From Synechococcus sp. RedBA-s (GTDB lineage: Bacteria > Cyanobacteriota > Cyanobacteriia > PCC-6307 > Cyanobiaceae): a stretch of 64,000 nucleotides of DNA. The translations under genes and the position numbers were made by a program. Positions 9,402 through 18,294 of the stretch are shown here, in pieces (the first letter of the stretch is position 1; each line of letters starts with the position of its first letter). The notes under the pieces were generated by a model that worked only from the letters and a program-made list of their open reading frames with translations, had not been told where the DNA came from and did not search any database. Location of the stretch: the NCBI RefSeq assembly GCF_024345495.1, contig NZ_JAGQBF010000008.1:1-64000 (forward strand), read 5' to 3'.

Positions 9402-10901
9402 ATGCCTGCATGGCAACCGATCGATCATCCTGAGGGCAGTGCAGCAGCTCCCGCCTTGACCACCATCGCTGATCCTGCCCCCAGCTCTGAGGCCCTCTCC
9501 GTTGCTGATCACGATCGTTTCGATCTGGTGGTGATCGGCGCGGGATCCGGGGGACTGGCTGCCGCCAAGCGTGCCGCCAGCCATGGGGCCAGGGTCGCGG
9601 TGATCGAGGGGGACCGGGTGGGAGGCACCTGCGTGATCCGCGGTTGCGTGCCCAAGAAACTGCTGGTGTACGGCTCGGCCTATCGGCACCTGCTGGCCGA
9701 TGCCGCCAGTTACGGCTGGAGCGTGGGCCAGAGCCACTGCGATCCATCGCGGCTGTTGGCGGCGGTGCGCGTCGAGGTGGATCGTCTCAATAACTTGCAC
9801 ATCGGCTTTCTCGAGCGCGCCGGGGTGGAGCTGGTGAGGGGCTGGGGCCGCTGTCTGGACGCCCATCACGTGGAAGTGGGCGGAGCCCCAGGCCACGCGA
9901 CTGACAGTTCGGATGGCCGCTCGGATGACCATCGGCGCCTGCTGCGCGGTGAACGCCTGCTGATCGCCACGGGAGGTCGCCCGCACCGTCCCTCGATTCC
10001 CGGAGCCGAGCTGGGCTGGATCAGTGATGACATGTTTCTGCTGGAGCGCCTGCCCCAGCGGGTGCTGATCGTGGGAGGCGGCTTCATTGCCTGTGAATTC
10101 GCCTGCATCCTGCGCGGCCTGGGGGTGGAAGTGGATCAGTTCGTGCGCGGGGATCATCTGCTGCGGGGCTTCGATCGGGAACTGAGTGCGGCGGTGCACG
10201 AGGGCATGGAGGCCGATGGCATCACCCTTCACTTCGCCCAGACCCTCACCGCCATCACCGCTGAGGCCGGTGATCTGATCGCCAGCACCTGTCAGGGTCG
10301 CCAGGAGCGCTGTGGCGGCGTGCTCCTGGCCACAGGGCGTCAGCCCTTCCTGGCCGGCCTCGACCTGGCGGCGGCGGGCGTGGTGGTGGAGGGCGGCCGC
10401 ATCCCGGTGGATGCCGACCAGCGCACCAACGTGCCCCACATCTTTGCGGTGGGCGATGTCACCGACCGCGTCAACCTCACCCCGGTGGCGGTGGATGAAG
10501 GTCGGGCCTTCGCCGACAGCGTCTACGGCGGGCGGCCCCGCCAGGTGGAGCACGACCTGGTGGCCAGTGCGGTGTTCAGCCAGCCGGAGCTGGCCACGGT
10601 GGGCCTGAGTGAGGAGAAGGCCGTGGCCCGGCTCGGTGCTGAGGGGGTGCGTCTGTACCGGGCTCGCTTCCGCTCCATGGCCCAGGCACTGCCCCAGCGT
10701 GGCCCCCGCTGCCTGCTGAAGCTGGTGGTGGAGGTGGCCTCGGGCCGCGTGCTGGGCTGCCACATGGTGGGCGAACACGCGGCCGAGATCATTCAGATGG
10801 CGGCGATCGCCATTGGCATGGGGGCCACCAAGGCCGACTTCGATCGCACCATGGCCCTCCATCCCACCGTGGCGGAGGAGTTCGTGACGCTGCCTGACTG
10901 A
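9402..10901 (+). CDS. gor: Glutathione-disulfide reductase
   Basis: Flavoprotein disulfide reductase using NADPH to regenerate glutathione. FAD motif VVIGAGSGGLAAA is followed by the redox pair in GGTCVIRGCVPKK (Cys-X4-Cys); the NAD(P) motif VGGGFIACEFA comes at mid-length; FAVGDVTDRVNLTPVA and the C-terminal dimer motif MALHPTVAEEF complete the family set. The frame is open from a TTG at 9378, but the ATG at 9402 is the better start. Either leaves ~35 or more residues before the FAD motif, so an even later start cannot be excluded. Confidence 0.93.
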   Translation: MPAWQPIDHPEGSAAAPALTTIADPAPSSEALSVADHDRFDLVVIGAGSGGLAAAKRAASHGARVAVIEGDRVGGTCVIRGCVPKKLLVYGSAYRHLLADAASYGWSVGQSHCDPSRLLAAVRVEVDRLNNLHIGFLERAGVELVRGWGRCLDAHHVEVGGAPGHATDSSDGRSDDHRRLLRGERLLIATGGRPHRPSIPGAELGWISDDMFLLERLPQRVLIVGGGFIACEFACILRGLGVEVDQFVRGDHLLRGFDRELSAAVHEGMEADGITLHFAQTLTAITAEAGDLIASTCQGRQERCGGVLLATGRQPFLAGLDLAAAGVVVEGGRIPVDADQRTNVPHIFAVGDVTDRVNLTPVAVDEGRAFADSVYGGRPRQVEHDLVASAVFSQPELATVGLSEEKAVARLGAEGVRLYRARFRSMAQALPQRGPRCLLKLVVEVASGRVLGCHMVGEHAAEIIQMAAIAIGMGATKADFDRTMALHPTVAEEFVTLPD

Positions 10902-11005
10902 GCCCAGTCCTGTTGGGTGGAGGTTTCAAGGCTGTCAGTGGATGGAAACAGCGGCAAAATTGATTACGTTCAAGCTGTTGCCTAGATCACGCACTGTTGT
11001 CAGCG

Positions 11006-11782
11006 ATGCCCGCTCTCGTTCTGCTCATCGACCAGGATCGGATCGGCCGTGATCGCCTGGCCACCCAGTTGCTGGAGGCTGGCTTCCAGGTGGCGGAGGC
11101 GGAGGATGGTCCCCAGGGACTAGCCCTGGCCCGGCAGCTCAATCCCCAGCTGATCGTGATGGATCTGTTGCTGCCGGGCCTCGATGGCCTAAGCGTTCTG
11201 CAGCGCTTGCGGCGGGATCAGCGCAGCAGTCGAACCCCCATCCTGCTGCTCACGGCCCTGGCCAGCCTCGGCGACAAGGTGCGGGGCTTCACCACCGGTG
11301 CTGACGACTATCTGACCAAGCCCTACGCCTCGGAGGAACTGCTGGCCCGACTCCAGGCGCTGCTGCGGGTCCGTGCCAGCACACCGCAGCAACTGCGGGC
11401 TGTTGAAGTGCTCCGCTACGGCCCCCTCACCCTGGTGCCGGAGAGCTGCGAAGCCCTCTGGCATGGGGAGCCGGTGCGGCTGACCCGCACCGAATTCGAA
11501 CTGCTGCACTGCCTGCTGCAACGCCATGGTCAGGTGGTGCCCTGGGCGGTGCTGCTTCGCGAGATCTGGGGCTACGGGCCTGACAACGATGTGGAATCCA
11601 TCCGCACCCACGTCCGCCACCTGCGCGCAAAGCTGGAGCCAGATCCCCACAGGCCGGTTCACATCAAAACGATCTACGGCATCGGCTACTGCCTCGACCT
11701 GCCCCTCGATGCCGCTGCGGGGTCTGCCGCCGGGACAGGAAGTCTTGTCCTGGTGGGGGAGTCCCCTCGCCGGAGAGCCTGA
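11006..11782 (+). CDS. OmpR/PhoB-family response regulator
   Basis: 258 aa. The receiver domain has the acidic pair in LLIDQDR, the phospho-acceptor Asp in VMDLLLPGLDG, the Thr in LLTAL and the Lys in TKPY. The C-terminal winged helix is typical: LTRTEFELLHCLL, EIWGYGPDNDVESIRTHVRHLR and IKTIYGIGYCL. It is not RpaA or RpaB by sequence. A ~25-residue Gly/Ser tail follows the wing. No sensor kinase lies nearby, so it is an orphan here. A TTG at 10997 would add three residues; ATG at 11006 is preferred. Confidence 0.9.
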   Translation: MPALVLLIDQDRIGRDRLATQLLEAGFQVAEAEDGPQGLALARQLNPQLIVMDLLLPGLDGLSVLQRLRRDQRSSRTPILLLTALASLGDKVRGFTTGADDYLTKPYASEELLARLQALLRVRASTPQQLRAVEVLRYGPLTLVPESCEALWHGEPVRLTRTEFELLHCLLQRHGQVVPWAVLLREIWGYGPDNDVESIRTHVRHLRAKLEPDPHRPVHIKTIYGIGYCLDLPLDAAAGSAAGTGSLVLVGESPRRRA

Positions 11783-11878
11783 GTAACATTGATCACACGA
11801 TCTGGTCACTCCTGCTCCCAGGGCCCAGCCTGGAAGCGCTTGGATGGTTCCAGGATTTTTCACCCATCCCGTCATCCT

Positions 11879-12025
11879 GTGAACGAAAGTTGCCCCTGGA
11901 TCGAAGCCTGCCTTGAGCGGGCGACCTGCCCGGTGATGACCGTGGCCAAGTCGAAGGGGAAAGGCTGCAAAGCCAAGAAGTGCTCCAACTGGAAGGGGGG
12001 TCGCTGCCGCTGTGGCCGCGACTGA
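11879..12025 (+). CDS. Small cysteine-rich protein
   Basis: 48 aa from a GTG start; the open frame could reach back to 11789, but the upstream residues look random. Seven cysteines sit in CPW, ACLERATCP, GCKAKKCSN and RCRCGRD, with a basic Lys/Arg run between. The spacing suggests metal binding, but I recognise no family. An internal ATG at 11936 would leave a 29-residue peptide with the last four Cys. It lies between the response regulator and ferritin, pointing to a metal or redox context at most. Confidence 0.42.
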   Translation: MNESCPWIEACLERATCPVMTVAKSKGKGCKAKKCSNWKGGRCRCGRD

Positions 12026-12039
12026 TCTCCCCCTCAGCC

Positions 12040-12618
12040 TCAGGCCACCCCGGCAGCGGCAGCTGCGGCCAGGGATTGATCCAGGATCATCAGGGCGCCA
12101 AAATCGGTGCCGCAATGCCGCACCTGGGCCAGTAGATGGGCCACTTCACTTTCAGCATCCACCTGGCTCTTGATCATCGGATCGAGAAAGATCGAACTGC
12201 GGTAGTCGCCGCAGCGCTCCGCCAGGCTGTAGAGCTGCTGCAGCGATGTGGTGACCTCCGCTTCCATCTCGAAGGCGGACATCAGCACATCCTCCACGTG
12301 GGTCCAGGTCTGCCGGGGCTGGGGCAAAGCGGACAGCTCTACCGGCTGGGAGCGAGCCACCAGGTAATCAACGAAAAGGCCGGCATGGGCACGCTCGCCA
12401 TCGGATTCAGCCGTGGCGAAGGCGGCAAAACCATTCAATTCCCGCTGGGTGAACCACACAGCCAAGGAGAAGTAAGTATAACTGGCCATCAACTCCATCT
12501 GCAGATGGTTGCAGAGGCCTTGGTGCAATTCGGCCTCCATCTCCTGGGCCACGGGCCGCCTTGGCAGCAGCGGCAGTGGATTCAGGCTGGTGGCGCTGGT
12601 CGTATTGCTGATCACCAT
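12040..12618 (-). CDS. ftn: Ferritin
   Basis: 192 aa iron-storage protein. After a ~24-residue leader come the four-helix signatures: HLQMELMASYTYFSLAVWF (helix A with ferroxidase Glu), ESDGERAHAGLFVDYL (helix B with Glu and His), EMEAEVTTSLQQLY (helix C with Glu) and KSQVDAESEVAHLL (helix D with Gln and Glu). This pattern fits prokaryotic ferritins, including the marine Synechococcus type, rather than haem-bacterioferritins. The upstream region 12619-12761 is AT-richer than its surroundings and presumably carries the promoter. Confidence 0.92.
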   Translation of the reverse strand: MVISNTTSATSLNPLPLLPRRPVAQEMEAELHQGLCNHLQMELMASYTYFSLAVWFTQRELNGFAAFATAESDGERAHAGLFVDYLVARSQPVELSALPQPRQTWTHVEDVLMSAFEMEAEVTTSLQQLYSLAERCGDYRSSIFLDPMIKSQVDAESEVAHLLAQVRHCGTDFGALMILDQSLAAAAAAGVA

Positions 12619-12761
12619 GGAGTCTCTCGCTTCGGCTCAGCTTACAAAGACAGCTGTGTTTTTCGCCAGGGCAGCCCGCCCCCCAGCGGCCTGCTGAACC
12701 GGCTGCCAGACCCCGTAGGCTCGGGGTCAGCAAAGCTTGATAACTCTTAACTCTTCATCCC

Positions 12762-13064
12762 ATGTCTGAGGATTGCCGCTGCCCTGGCGGCATGCCAACG
12801 GATCTGGCCGCCCTCAACCGCCTCTGCTGGTGCCTCGGGGTGCGCAGTCGCGGGGCTCTCCAGGCGCTCAGGAGCTGCTCCAACCCCCAGCTGCGAACCC
12901 GGCTGGAACATGACCTGCTGCAATTGCGTCTGCAGGCCAACACCCTCAGCCACCATGGCGAAACGCTGGCGGCGGCGCTGGATCCGCTGCACTGGCAGCT
13001 GGCGCTGCTGCGTGAGCTGATGCGCCGCAATCAGCTCCTGTTCGCGGTCTCCGCCCACAGCTGA
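12762..13064 (+). CDS. Conserved cyanobacterial hypothetical protein, helical
   Basis: 100 aa, not assigned to a family. The sequence is mostly alpha-helical with many Leu, His and Arg residues (LQLRLQANTLSHHGETL, LLRELMRRNQLLF). The short N-terminus has a Cys pair (CRCPGG) and further Cys residues at CWCLG. Divergent from ferritin with a 143 bp gap. Function unknown; the good codon pattern and clean start support a real gene. Confidence 0.6.
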   Translation: MSEDCRCPGGMPTDLAALNRLCWCLGVRSRGALQALRSCSNPQLRTRLEHDLLQLRLQANTLSHHGETLAAALDPLHWQLALLRELMRRNQLLFAVSAHS

Positions 13065-13151
13065 GTGGGTGGCCTCAGGGTCGTGGGCCTGCGCCCAGCG
13101 GGGACCACTCCAGTGCCGTTGTCGAGCAGCCCCTGCGCGCCCTAGACAGGA

Positions 13152-14471
13152 ATGGTGAGATCAGATGTCATGAGTTCGTCGAGCCCGTCGCAGCACCACC
13201 AGATCCTGATCGTCGGCGGCGGCGCGGCGGGGATCACGGTGGCAAGCCAGTTGCTGCTGGCCCGCAGCGGCCTTGACGTGGCCATCCTTGAGCCCAGCAG
13301 CGATCACTACTACCAGCCCGGCTGGACCCTGGTGGGCGGTGGGGTGATGACCCAGGAGCAGACCCGCCGCGATGAGGCCGGGCTGATTCCCGCCGGCTGC
13401 ACCTGGATCCGCGCCGCCGCCGCTGGTTTTGAGCCGGAGTCCAACCGGGTGATCACCAGCACCGGCGAGGCCATCAGTTACGACGCCCTGGTGGTGGCCA
13501 CCGGCCTGCAGCTGCGCTGGGAGCGGGTGAAGGGGCTCGAGCAAGCCCTCGGCCGCCATGGAGTCACCAGCAACTACTCCAAGGAGCACCTCCCCTACAC
13601 CTGGGAGACCATTCGAGCGTTCAAGGGCGGCACCGCGATCTTCACCTTCCCCGACACGCCGATCAAGTGCGCCGGGGCCCCGCAGAAGATCATGTACATG
13701 GCCGACGACATCTTCAAGGCCACCAGCGGCGTGGGGGTGAACACCCAGGTGATCTTCGCCACCGCCGGTCCCGGCCTCTTCGGTGTTCCGGTCTATGCCC
13801 GGGTGTTGAAGAAGGTGGTGGAGCAGCGGGGCATTCAGGTGCTGCTGCGCCACAACCTCAGGGAGATCAGGGCCGAGGAGCAAGTGGCGGTCTTTGAGGT
13901 CAGTGACGCAGAGGGGAACACCTCCAGCACGGAGATTCCCTTCTCAATGATCCATGCGGTGCCACCGATGTCGGCGCCGGAACTGATTGCCCAGAGCCCG
14001 CTGGCCACCAATGCCCCCGGGGGCTGGGTGGAGGTTGACAAGTTCAGCACCCAGCACGTGCGTTATCCCAATGTCTTCTCCCTGGGAGATGTGTCGTCGC
14101 TGCCCACCTCCAAAACCGCCGGTGCGGTGCGGGGCGAGGCACCGGTGCTGGTGGCCAATCTGCTGTCCCAGCTGGACGGCAAACCGCTGCAGGCTCGCTA
14201 CGACGGCTACAGCGTCTGCCCACTGATCACCGGCTACGGCAGGGTGGTGATGGCGGAGTTCGACTACGACCTCCAGCCCGTGAGCTCCTTCCAGATCGAC
14301 CCAACCCGCGAGCGCTGGAGCATGTGGCTGATGAAGACCAAGGGCCTGCCCTGGATCTACTGGAACCGGATGCTCAAGGGGCAACCCCACGAGAGCCGCT
14401 ATCTCAAGCCCTTCAAGCCCCTGGCCAAGGCCCTCGGACTGGCCTACAAAGGCGAACCAGCCGCCAGCTGA
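13152..14471 (+). CDS. sqr: Sulfide:quinone oxidoreductase, type II
   Basis: 439 aa membrane-associated FAD enzyme that oxidises sulfide and passes electrons to quinone. N-terminal ILIVGGGAAGITVASQLL binds FAD; DHYYQPGWTLVGGG follows. The two catalytic cysteines of type II enzymes are visible in PIKCAGAPQKIMY and YSVCPLITGYG, and the closing FAD motif is VFSLGDVSSLPTSKT. The pattern is close to mitochondrial SQOR. An alternative ATG at 13170 would drop six residues. In an oxygenic cyanobacterium this is probably for sulfide detoxification or persulfide metabolism rather than bulk anoxygenic photosynthesis. Confidence 0.92.
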   Translation: MVRSDVMSSSSPSQHHQILIVGGGAAGITVASQLLLARSGLDVAILEPSSDHYYQPGWTLVGGGVMTQEQTRRDEAGLIPAGCTWIRAAAAGFEPESNRVITSTGEAISYDALVVATGLQLRWERVKGLEQALGRHGVTSNYSKEHLPYTWETIRAFKGGTAIFTFPDTPIKCAGAPQKIMYMADDIFKATSGVGVNTQVIFATAGPGLFGVPVYARVLKKVVEQRGIQVLLRHNLREIRAEEQVAVFEVSDAEGNTSSTEIPFSMIHAVPPMSAPELIAQSPLATNAPGGWVEVDKFSTQHVRYPNVFSLGDVSSLPTSKTAGAVRGEAPVLVANLLSQLDGKPLQARYDGYSVCPLITGYGRVVMAEFDYDLQPVSSFQIDPTRERWSMWLMKTKGLPWIYWNRMLKGQPHESRYLKPFKPLAKALGLAYKGEPAAS

Positions 14472-15305
14472 TCAGCCGCCGCTGCTGCGGGCCAGCTCAT
14501 CGAGCTGCTGCTGCATCTCCGCCACCACCCGGGCGTAGCAGCTCTGCACGTAGTCGCGGTCGCGGCTGGCGGCATGGCCGCTGCGCTCGAAGCGGATCGG
14601 CCGGCAGACCCGGGTGTGGATCCGAGCCGGCAGGGGCAGGTTGGGCAGTGGGCCCACGGCAAGACCCCAGGGCAGGCCGAGATAGAGGGGAAACACCTCC
14701 GGGTCGATGCCGAAGAGCCAGGGCAGGCCGCGCTCATGCCAGCGCTTCATCGGCTTGTAGCAGTCTTCGAGCACGACCAGGGTGTCGTGGCTGCCCCAGG
14801 AGATCAACGGCACGATCGGTACGTCATGCCAGAGGGCCAGCCGGATGAAGCCGGTGCGTCCCATGAACTCAATGCTCTGGCGCTTGCGGTGAGGCCGGAA
14901 GGCATCCTGGCCGCCGCCGGGGAACACCAGCAGGCTGTCGCCCCGCTCCAGAACGGCCATCGCCCCCCGCGGGTAATAGGGGATCGCCCCGGTCTGGGCC
15001 GCCAGGTGCGCCGCCTGGGGAAACACCTGCCACACCTTGGGGTGGGCCAGGCCATACACCCGTCGCTCCAGGCCGTAGCGCCGGAACCAGTCGAGCATCA
15101 GCATCGGCAGATCGGGGCTGGCCAGCCCGCCGTTGTGGGATCCCACCAGCAGCATCTGGCCTGCGCCTGGGATCTGCTCCCAGCCACTGGTGCTCACCCG
15201 GAAATAGTGGCGGTAGAGCCATTCCCAGAGTGGCATCAGACGCCGGATCACCCGTGGATCGCGCTCGGCCCCAGGTTCAGGTCCCGCGCCAGGGCCTTCT
15301 CGCAT
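14472..15305 (-). CDS. Phospholipid/glycerol acyltransferase family protein
   Basis: 277 aa, LPLAT/PlsC fold. Acceptor and catalytic blocks are VGSHNGGLASPDLPML (HN in place of HxxxxD, with Asp nearby), IPYYPRGAM, LVFPGGGQDAFRPH and IPLISWGSHDTL. It resembles the diacylglycerol-acyltransferase-like/DUF branch that covers plant phytyl-ester synthases and cyanobacterial homologues. The frame is open to 15569, but the ATG at 15305 (MREGPGAG) is the likely start because upstream residues are low-complexity. Convergent with sqr, with stops adjacent. Confidence 0.82.
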   Translation of the reverse strand: MREGPGAGPEPGAERDPRVIRRLMPLWEWLYRHYFRVSTSGWEQIPGAGQMLLVGSHNGGLASPDLPMLMLDWFRRYGLERRVYGLAHPKVWQVFPQAAHLAAQTGAIPYYPRGAMAVLERGDSLLVFPGGGQDAFRPHRKRQSIEFMGRTGFIRLALWHDVPIVPLISWGSHDTLVVLEDCYKPMKRWHERGLPWLFGIDPEVFPLYLGLPWGLAVGPLPNLPLPARIHTRVCRPIRFERSGHAASRDRDYVQSCYARVVAEMQQQLDELARSSGG

Positions 15306-15464
15306 GGAAGTGGATCTTGAGCTTGACCCGACCTTAGGGGCAGTGAGTCGCGCCGCCGGAAGGAGCTCTGGCGTGTCGCTCTGTCGAGGTTCAGACTGAC
15401 TTCGGAGCTGGCCGCTGGGCCCCCAGGCCTGCTGGTCCGGCGCCCTGCGCAGCCGTTGCTTGCC

Positions 15465-15896
15465 ATGACCGTACCGATCGATCGCGCCCTGCGCCTGCGG
15501 GCCCTGTGGCTGGCCTGGCTGCTGTGCATGCTCTTTCACGTGGATCTGGGCCTGATGCCCCTGTTCCACGGTCTCTCACCGGAGATCGAGAGCCATATGA
15601 GCCAGCCGCAGCTGCCGCTGCTGTTCAGCGGAATGATGATCTACTTCCTCGTGCCGGTGGCGGCCCTGGTGTTGCTGGCCTACAGCGCCAGTGACCCCCA
15701 GCGTCCCCAGCGCTGGCAGGGCTGGCGGCGGCCACATTTCTGGCTGAGCGTGGTATACACGGTCACGAATGTGCCGCACCTGGCAGCCGACATCCTGGTG
15801 CCCGATTCGCGCGCGGATCAGGTGGCCCTGATGCTGGTGCTGGTGCTGATCGGACTGCTGATCAACTGGGAGGCCTGGCGCTGGTGGCGCGATTAG
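15465..15896 (+). CDS. Four-helix membrane protein, unknown function
   Basis: 143 aa from the ATG at 15465 (a TTG nine bases earlier is also in frame). Four hydrophobic segments are visible: [57 protein letters not shown] and [16 protein letters not shown]. Conserved-looking His residues sit in helices one and three. I do not recognise the family. Its stop overlaps the convergent cysK stop by 4 bp. Confidence 0.68.
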   Translation: MTVPIDRALRLRALWLAWLLCMLFHVDLGLMPLFHGLSPEIESHMSQPQLPLLFSGMMIYFLVPVAALVLLAYSASDPQRPQRWQGWRRPHFWLSVVYTVTNVPHLAADILVPDSRADQVALMLVLVLIGLLINWEAWRWWRD

Positions 15897-16903
15897 CCCT
15901 CAACCGGGGCCAGACCGGCGGCATCAAAGACCCCCTCGAACAGCACCGAGCTGAGGTAACGCTCCCCGGAGTCGGGCAGGACCACCACGATCGTCTTGCC
16001 GGCGAAGGCCTCCTCGGCCGCCAGCCGCAGGGCAGCCACGGTGGCGGCCCCGCAGGAGATACCCGCCAGGATTCCCTCCTCACGCATCAGTCGCCTGGCC
16101 ATAGCCACGGCTTCCTGGTCGCTCACGGACTCCACCCGGTCCACCAGGTTGAGGTCGAGGTTCTGCGGCACGAAGCCGGCACCGATCCCCTGGATCTTGT
16201 GCGGCCCCGGCTGGGGCGGCTCACCAGCCCTGGCCTGGGCGATCACCGGGCTGTTCAGCGGCTCCACCGCCACCGAGACCAGGGCCTGGCCCCGGGTGGT
16301 CTTGAAGTAGCGGCTAACGCCGCTGATGGTGCCGCCGGTGCCCACCCCCGCCACCAGCACATCCACCTGGCCATCGGTGTCGTCCCAGATTTCCGGGCCG
16401 GTGGTGTCGTGGTGGATCTGGGGGTTGGCCGGGTTGGCGAACTGCTGCAGCAGCACGTAGCGCTCGGGATCGGAAGCGGCGATCTCATGGGCCCGGCCCA
16501 CGGCACCGGTCATGCCGAGTTTGCCCTCGGTGAGTACGAGCCTGGCGCCGTAGGCAGTGAGCAGCTTGCGCCGCTCCAGGCTCATCGACTCCGGCATCGT
16601 CAGGGTGAGGGGGATCCCCCGGGAGGCGGCCACGAAGGCCAGGGCGATGCCGGTGTTACCGCTGGTGGGCTCGATCAGCTCCTTGCCAGGACCGAGCAAT
16701 CCATCCTTCTCCGCCTGCCAGATCATGGCGGCGCCGATGCGGCACTTGACTGAATAGGCGGGGTTGCGACCTTCGATCTTGGCCAGAACGGTGGCGCGGC
16801 TATCACCGACCACCCGGTTCAGCTTCACCAGGGGGGTGCGACCGATGCTCAGGCTGCTGTCAGCAAAAATCGACGCCATGGACGACACGGGAACTGCGGG
16901 CAC
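15893..16903 (-). CDS. cysK: Cysteine synthase A (O-acetylserine sulfhydrylase)
   Basis: 336 aa PLP enzyme making cysteine from O-acetylserine and sulfide. [11 protein letters not shown] is followed by the PLP lysine in AYSVKCRIG, the substrate loop [11 protein letters not shown], the phosphate-cup [10 protein letters not shown] and [10 protein letters not shown]. Close to sqr and thus in a sulfur-handling neighbourhood, although not in an operon with it. A start at M9 (MASIFADSS) would also be plausible. Confidence 0.95.
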   Translation of the reverse strand: MPAVPVSSMASIFADSSLSIGRTPLVKLNRVVGDSRATVLAKIEGRNPAYSVKCRIGAAMIWQAEKDGLLGPGKELIEPTSGNTGIALAFVAASRGIPLTLTMPESMSLERRKLLTAYGARLVLTEGKLGMTGAVGRAHEIAASDPERYVLLQQFANPANPQIHHDTTGPEIWDDTDGQVDVLVAGVGTGGTISGVSRYFKTTRGQALVSVAVEPLNSPVIAQARAGEPPQPGPHKIQGIGAGFVPQNLDLNLVDRVESVSDQEAVAMARRLMREEGILAGISCGAATVAALRLAAEEAFAGKTIVVVLPDSGERYLSSVLFEGVFDAAGLAPVEG

Positions 16904-16927
16904 CCTCGCACCCTCAGGCGGTGAAGA

Positions 16928-18010
16928 TCAATTGGCCTGCCTGGCCTGAACGGCGGTCTGTCGCCAATGCCGCCAGATCTGAACCGCTAGCAGGAGCACC
17001 AGCACCGGAAGCACCACCACCAGGGTGAAGGAACGCAGGGGTGAGGCCAGGGCTGGAATGGTGAGAGGAAGAATCTGTTCCACCAGGTAGAGCCCGTAGA
17101 GGCCCACAAGCAGTACCCCCTCTCTCCGGGAAATCACCCCGCCCGTCCAGAAGATGGGAAGCAGGGCCAGGGTGGTGGCCACCATGATCGGCAGATCGCG
17201 TTGGATCATGACCGGGTCGACATTCAGGCCGCGCGATCCTGAGATGAAGGCACAGCCACCAAGGATCACCAACTGGTTGAGCAGGTTGCTGCCCACCACG
17301 TTGCCGATGGCGAGATCAGCTTTGCCCTTCAGGGCCGCCATGATCGAAGTGACCAGTTCAGGCATCGAGGTGCCGGCCGCCACGATCGTGAGGCCGATCA
17401 GTGTTTCACTCACCCCCAGGCTCAGGGCGATGGCGATAGCCCCCTTAACAAGGATCTGAGAGCCCCAGACCAGCAGGGCAAGGCCGGCCGCCAACCGGAT
17501 CAGGGCCGGTCTGTAGCCCCCTTCTGCGTCGGATGGATCGATCTCATCTCCACCAGATTCACCTTCCTCGCGAGCCGTGCGGGTTTCCCAGACGGTGTTG
17601 ATCACCACGGCGGTGAGCAGGGCCAGGCCGGCCTGCCAGGTCACCCGGCCTGCGGAGGCCATGCCCCAGACCGCCATCGACACGGCCAGTAGCACCGGTA
17701 CATCCCGGCGGATCAAGCGGCTGTGCACCCTCAGGGGCAGGATCACGGCGCTGATGCCCAGCACCACCAGCACATTGAAGATGTTGCTGCCCACCACGTT
17801 GCCCACTGCAATATCGTCTGCGCCCTGCAGCGTGGAGAGCAGGCTGACGAACAGCTCGGGGGCGCTGGTGCCCATCGCCACAACCGTGAGACCGATCACC
17901 AGCTGGGGAATACCCAGCAGCAGGGCCAGAGCCACCGATCCCTGGACGAACAGTTCGCCGCCTCCGAAAAGCAGCAGGATGCCCACCACCACCTCGATCA
18001 CACTCAGCAT
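16928..18010 (-). CDS. Calcium/sodium antiporter, CaCA family (YrbG-like)
   Basis: 360 aa with about ten membrane helices arranged as two inverted repeats. Each repeat carries the family alpha motif: GTSAPELFVS with GNVVGSNIFN in the first half and GTSMPELVTS with GNVVGSNLLN in the second. A charged cytosolic loop (REEGESGGDEIDPSD) separates the halves. Predicted to exchange Ca2+ (or other cations) for Na+ or H+ across the plasma membrane. Confidence 0.91.
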   Translation of the reverse strand: MLSVIEVVVGILLLFGGGELFVQGSVALALLLGIPQLVIGLTVVAMGTSAPELFVSLLSTLQGADDIAVGNVVGSNIFNVLVVLGISAVILPLRVHSRLIRRDVPVLLAVSMAVWGMASAGRVTWQAGLALLTAVVINTVWETRTAREEGESGGDEIDPSDAEGGYRPALIRLAAGLALLVWGSQILVKGAIAIALSLGVSETLIGLTIVAAGTSMPELVTSIMAALKGKADLAIGNVVGSNLLNQLVILGGCAFISGSRGLNVDPVMIQRDLPIMVATTLALLPIFWTGGVISRREGVLLVGLYGLYLVEQILPLTIPALASPLRSFTLVVVLPVLVLLLAVQIWRHWRQTAVQARQAN

Positions 18011-18294
18011 GGTGGGCTCCCCCAGGACACACCACAGAGTCTGCCTTGTGATTGCAACCGTGCCAAATCAGGCCCTGACTCCAGGTGCTGATGATCCTGG
18101 CCTCCGTGGGCCAACGACCACCTCCGGATCAGTCCAATCGCCCTGGCGGTCAGTGTTGCCACTGCCTGGATCGGATGTCACAACCTGGTCCCATCAGCGG
18201 CCTGGTCCTGACCTGAGATGCGCTTCCCTCTTTGGTTTACCCCATCACTTGCAGGGACCGTGTGGCTGTTGCCCGTCCTAGGAGCAGGTCGAAG

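Noticed and set aside
9186-10862. 558-codon minus-strand frame opposite gor
   Set aside because: gor has all catalytic motifs; the antisense frame has none.
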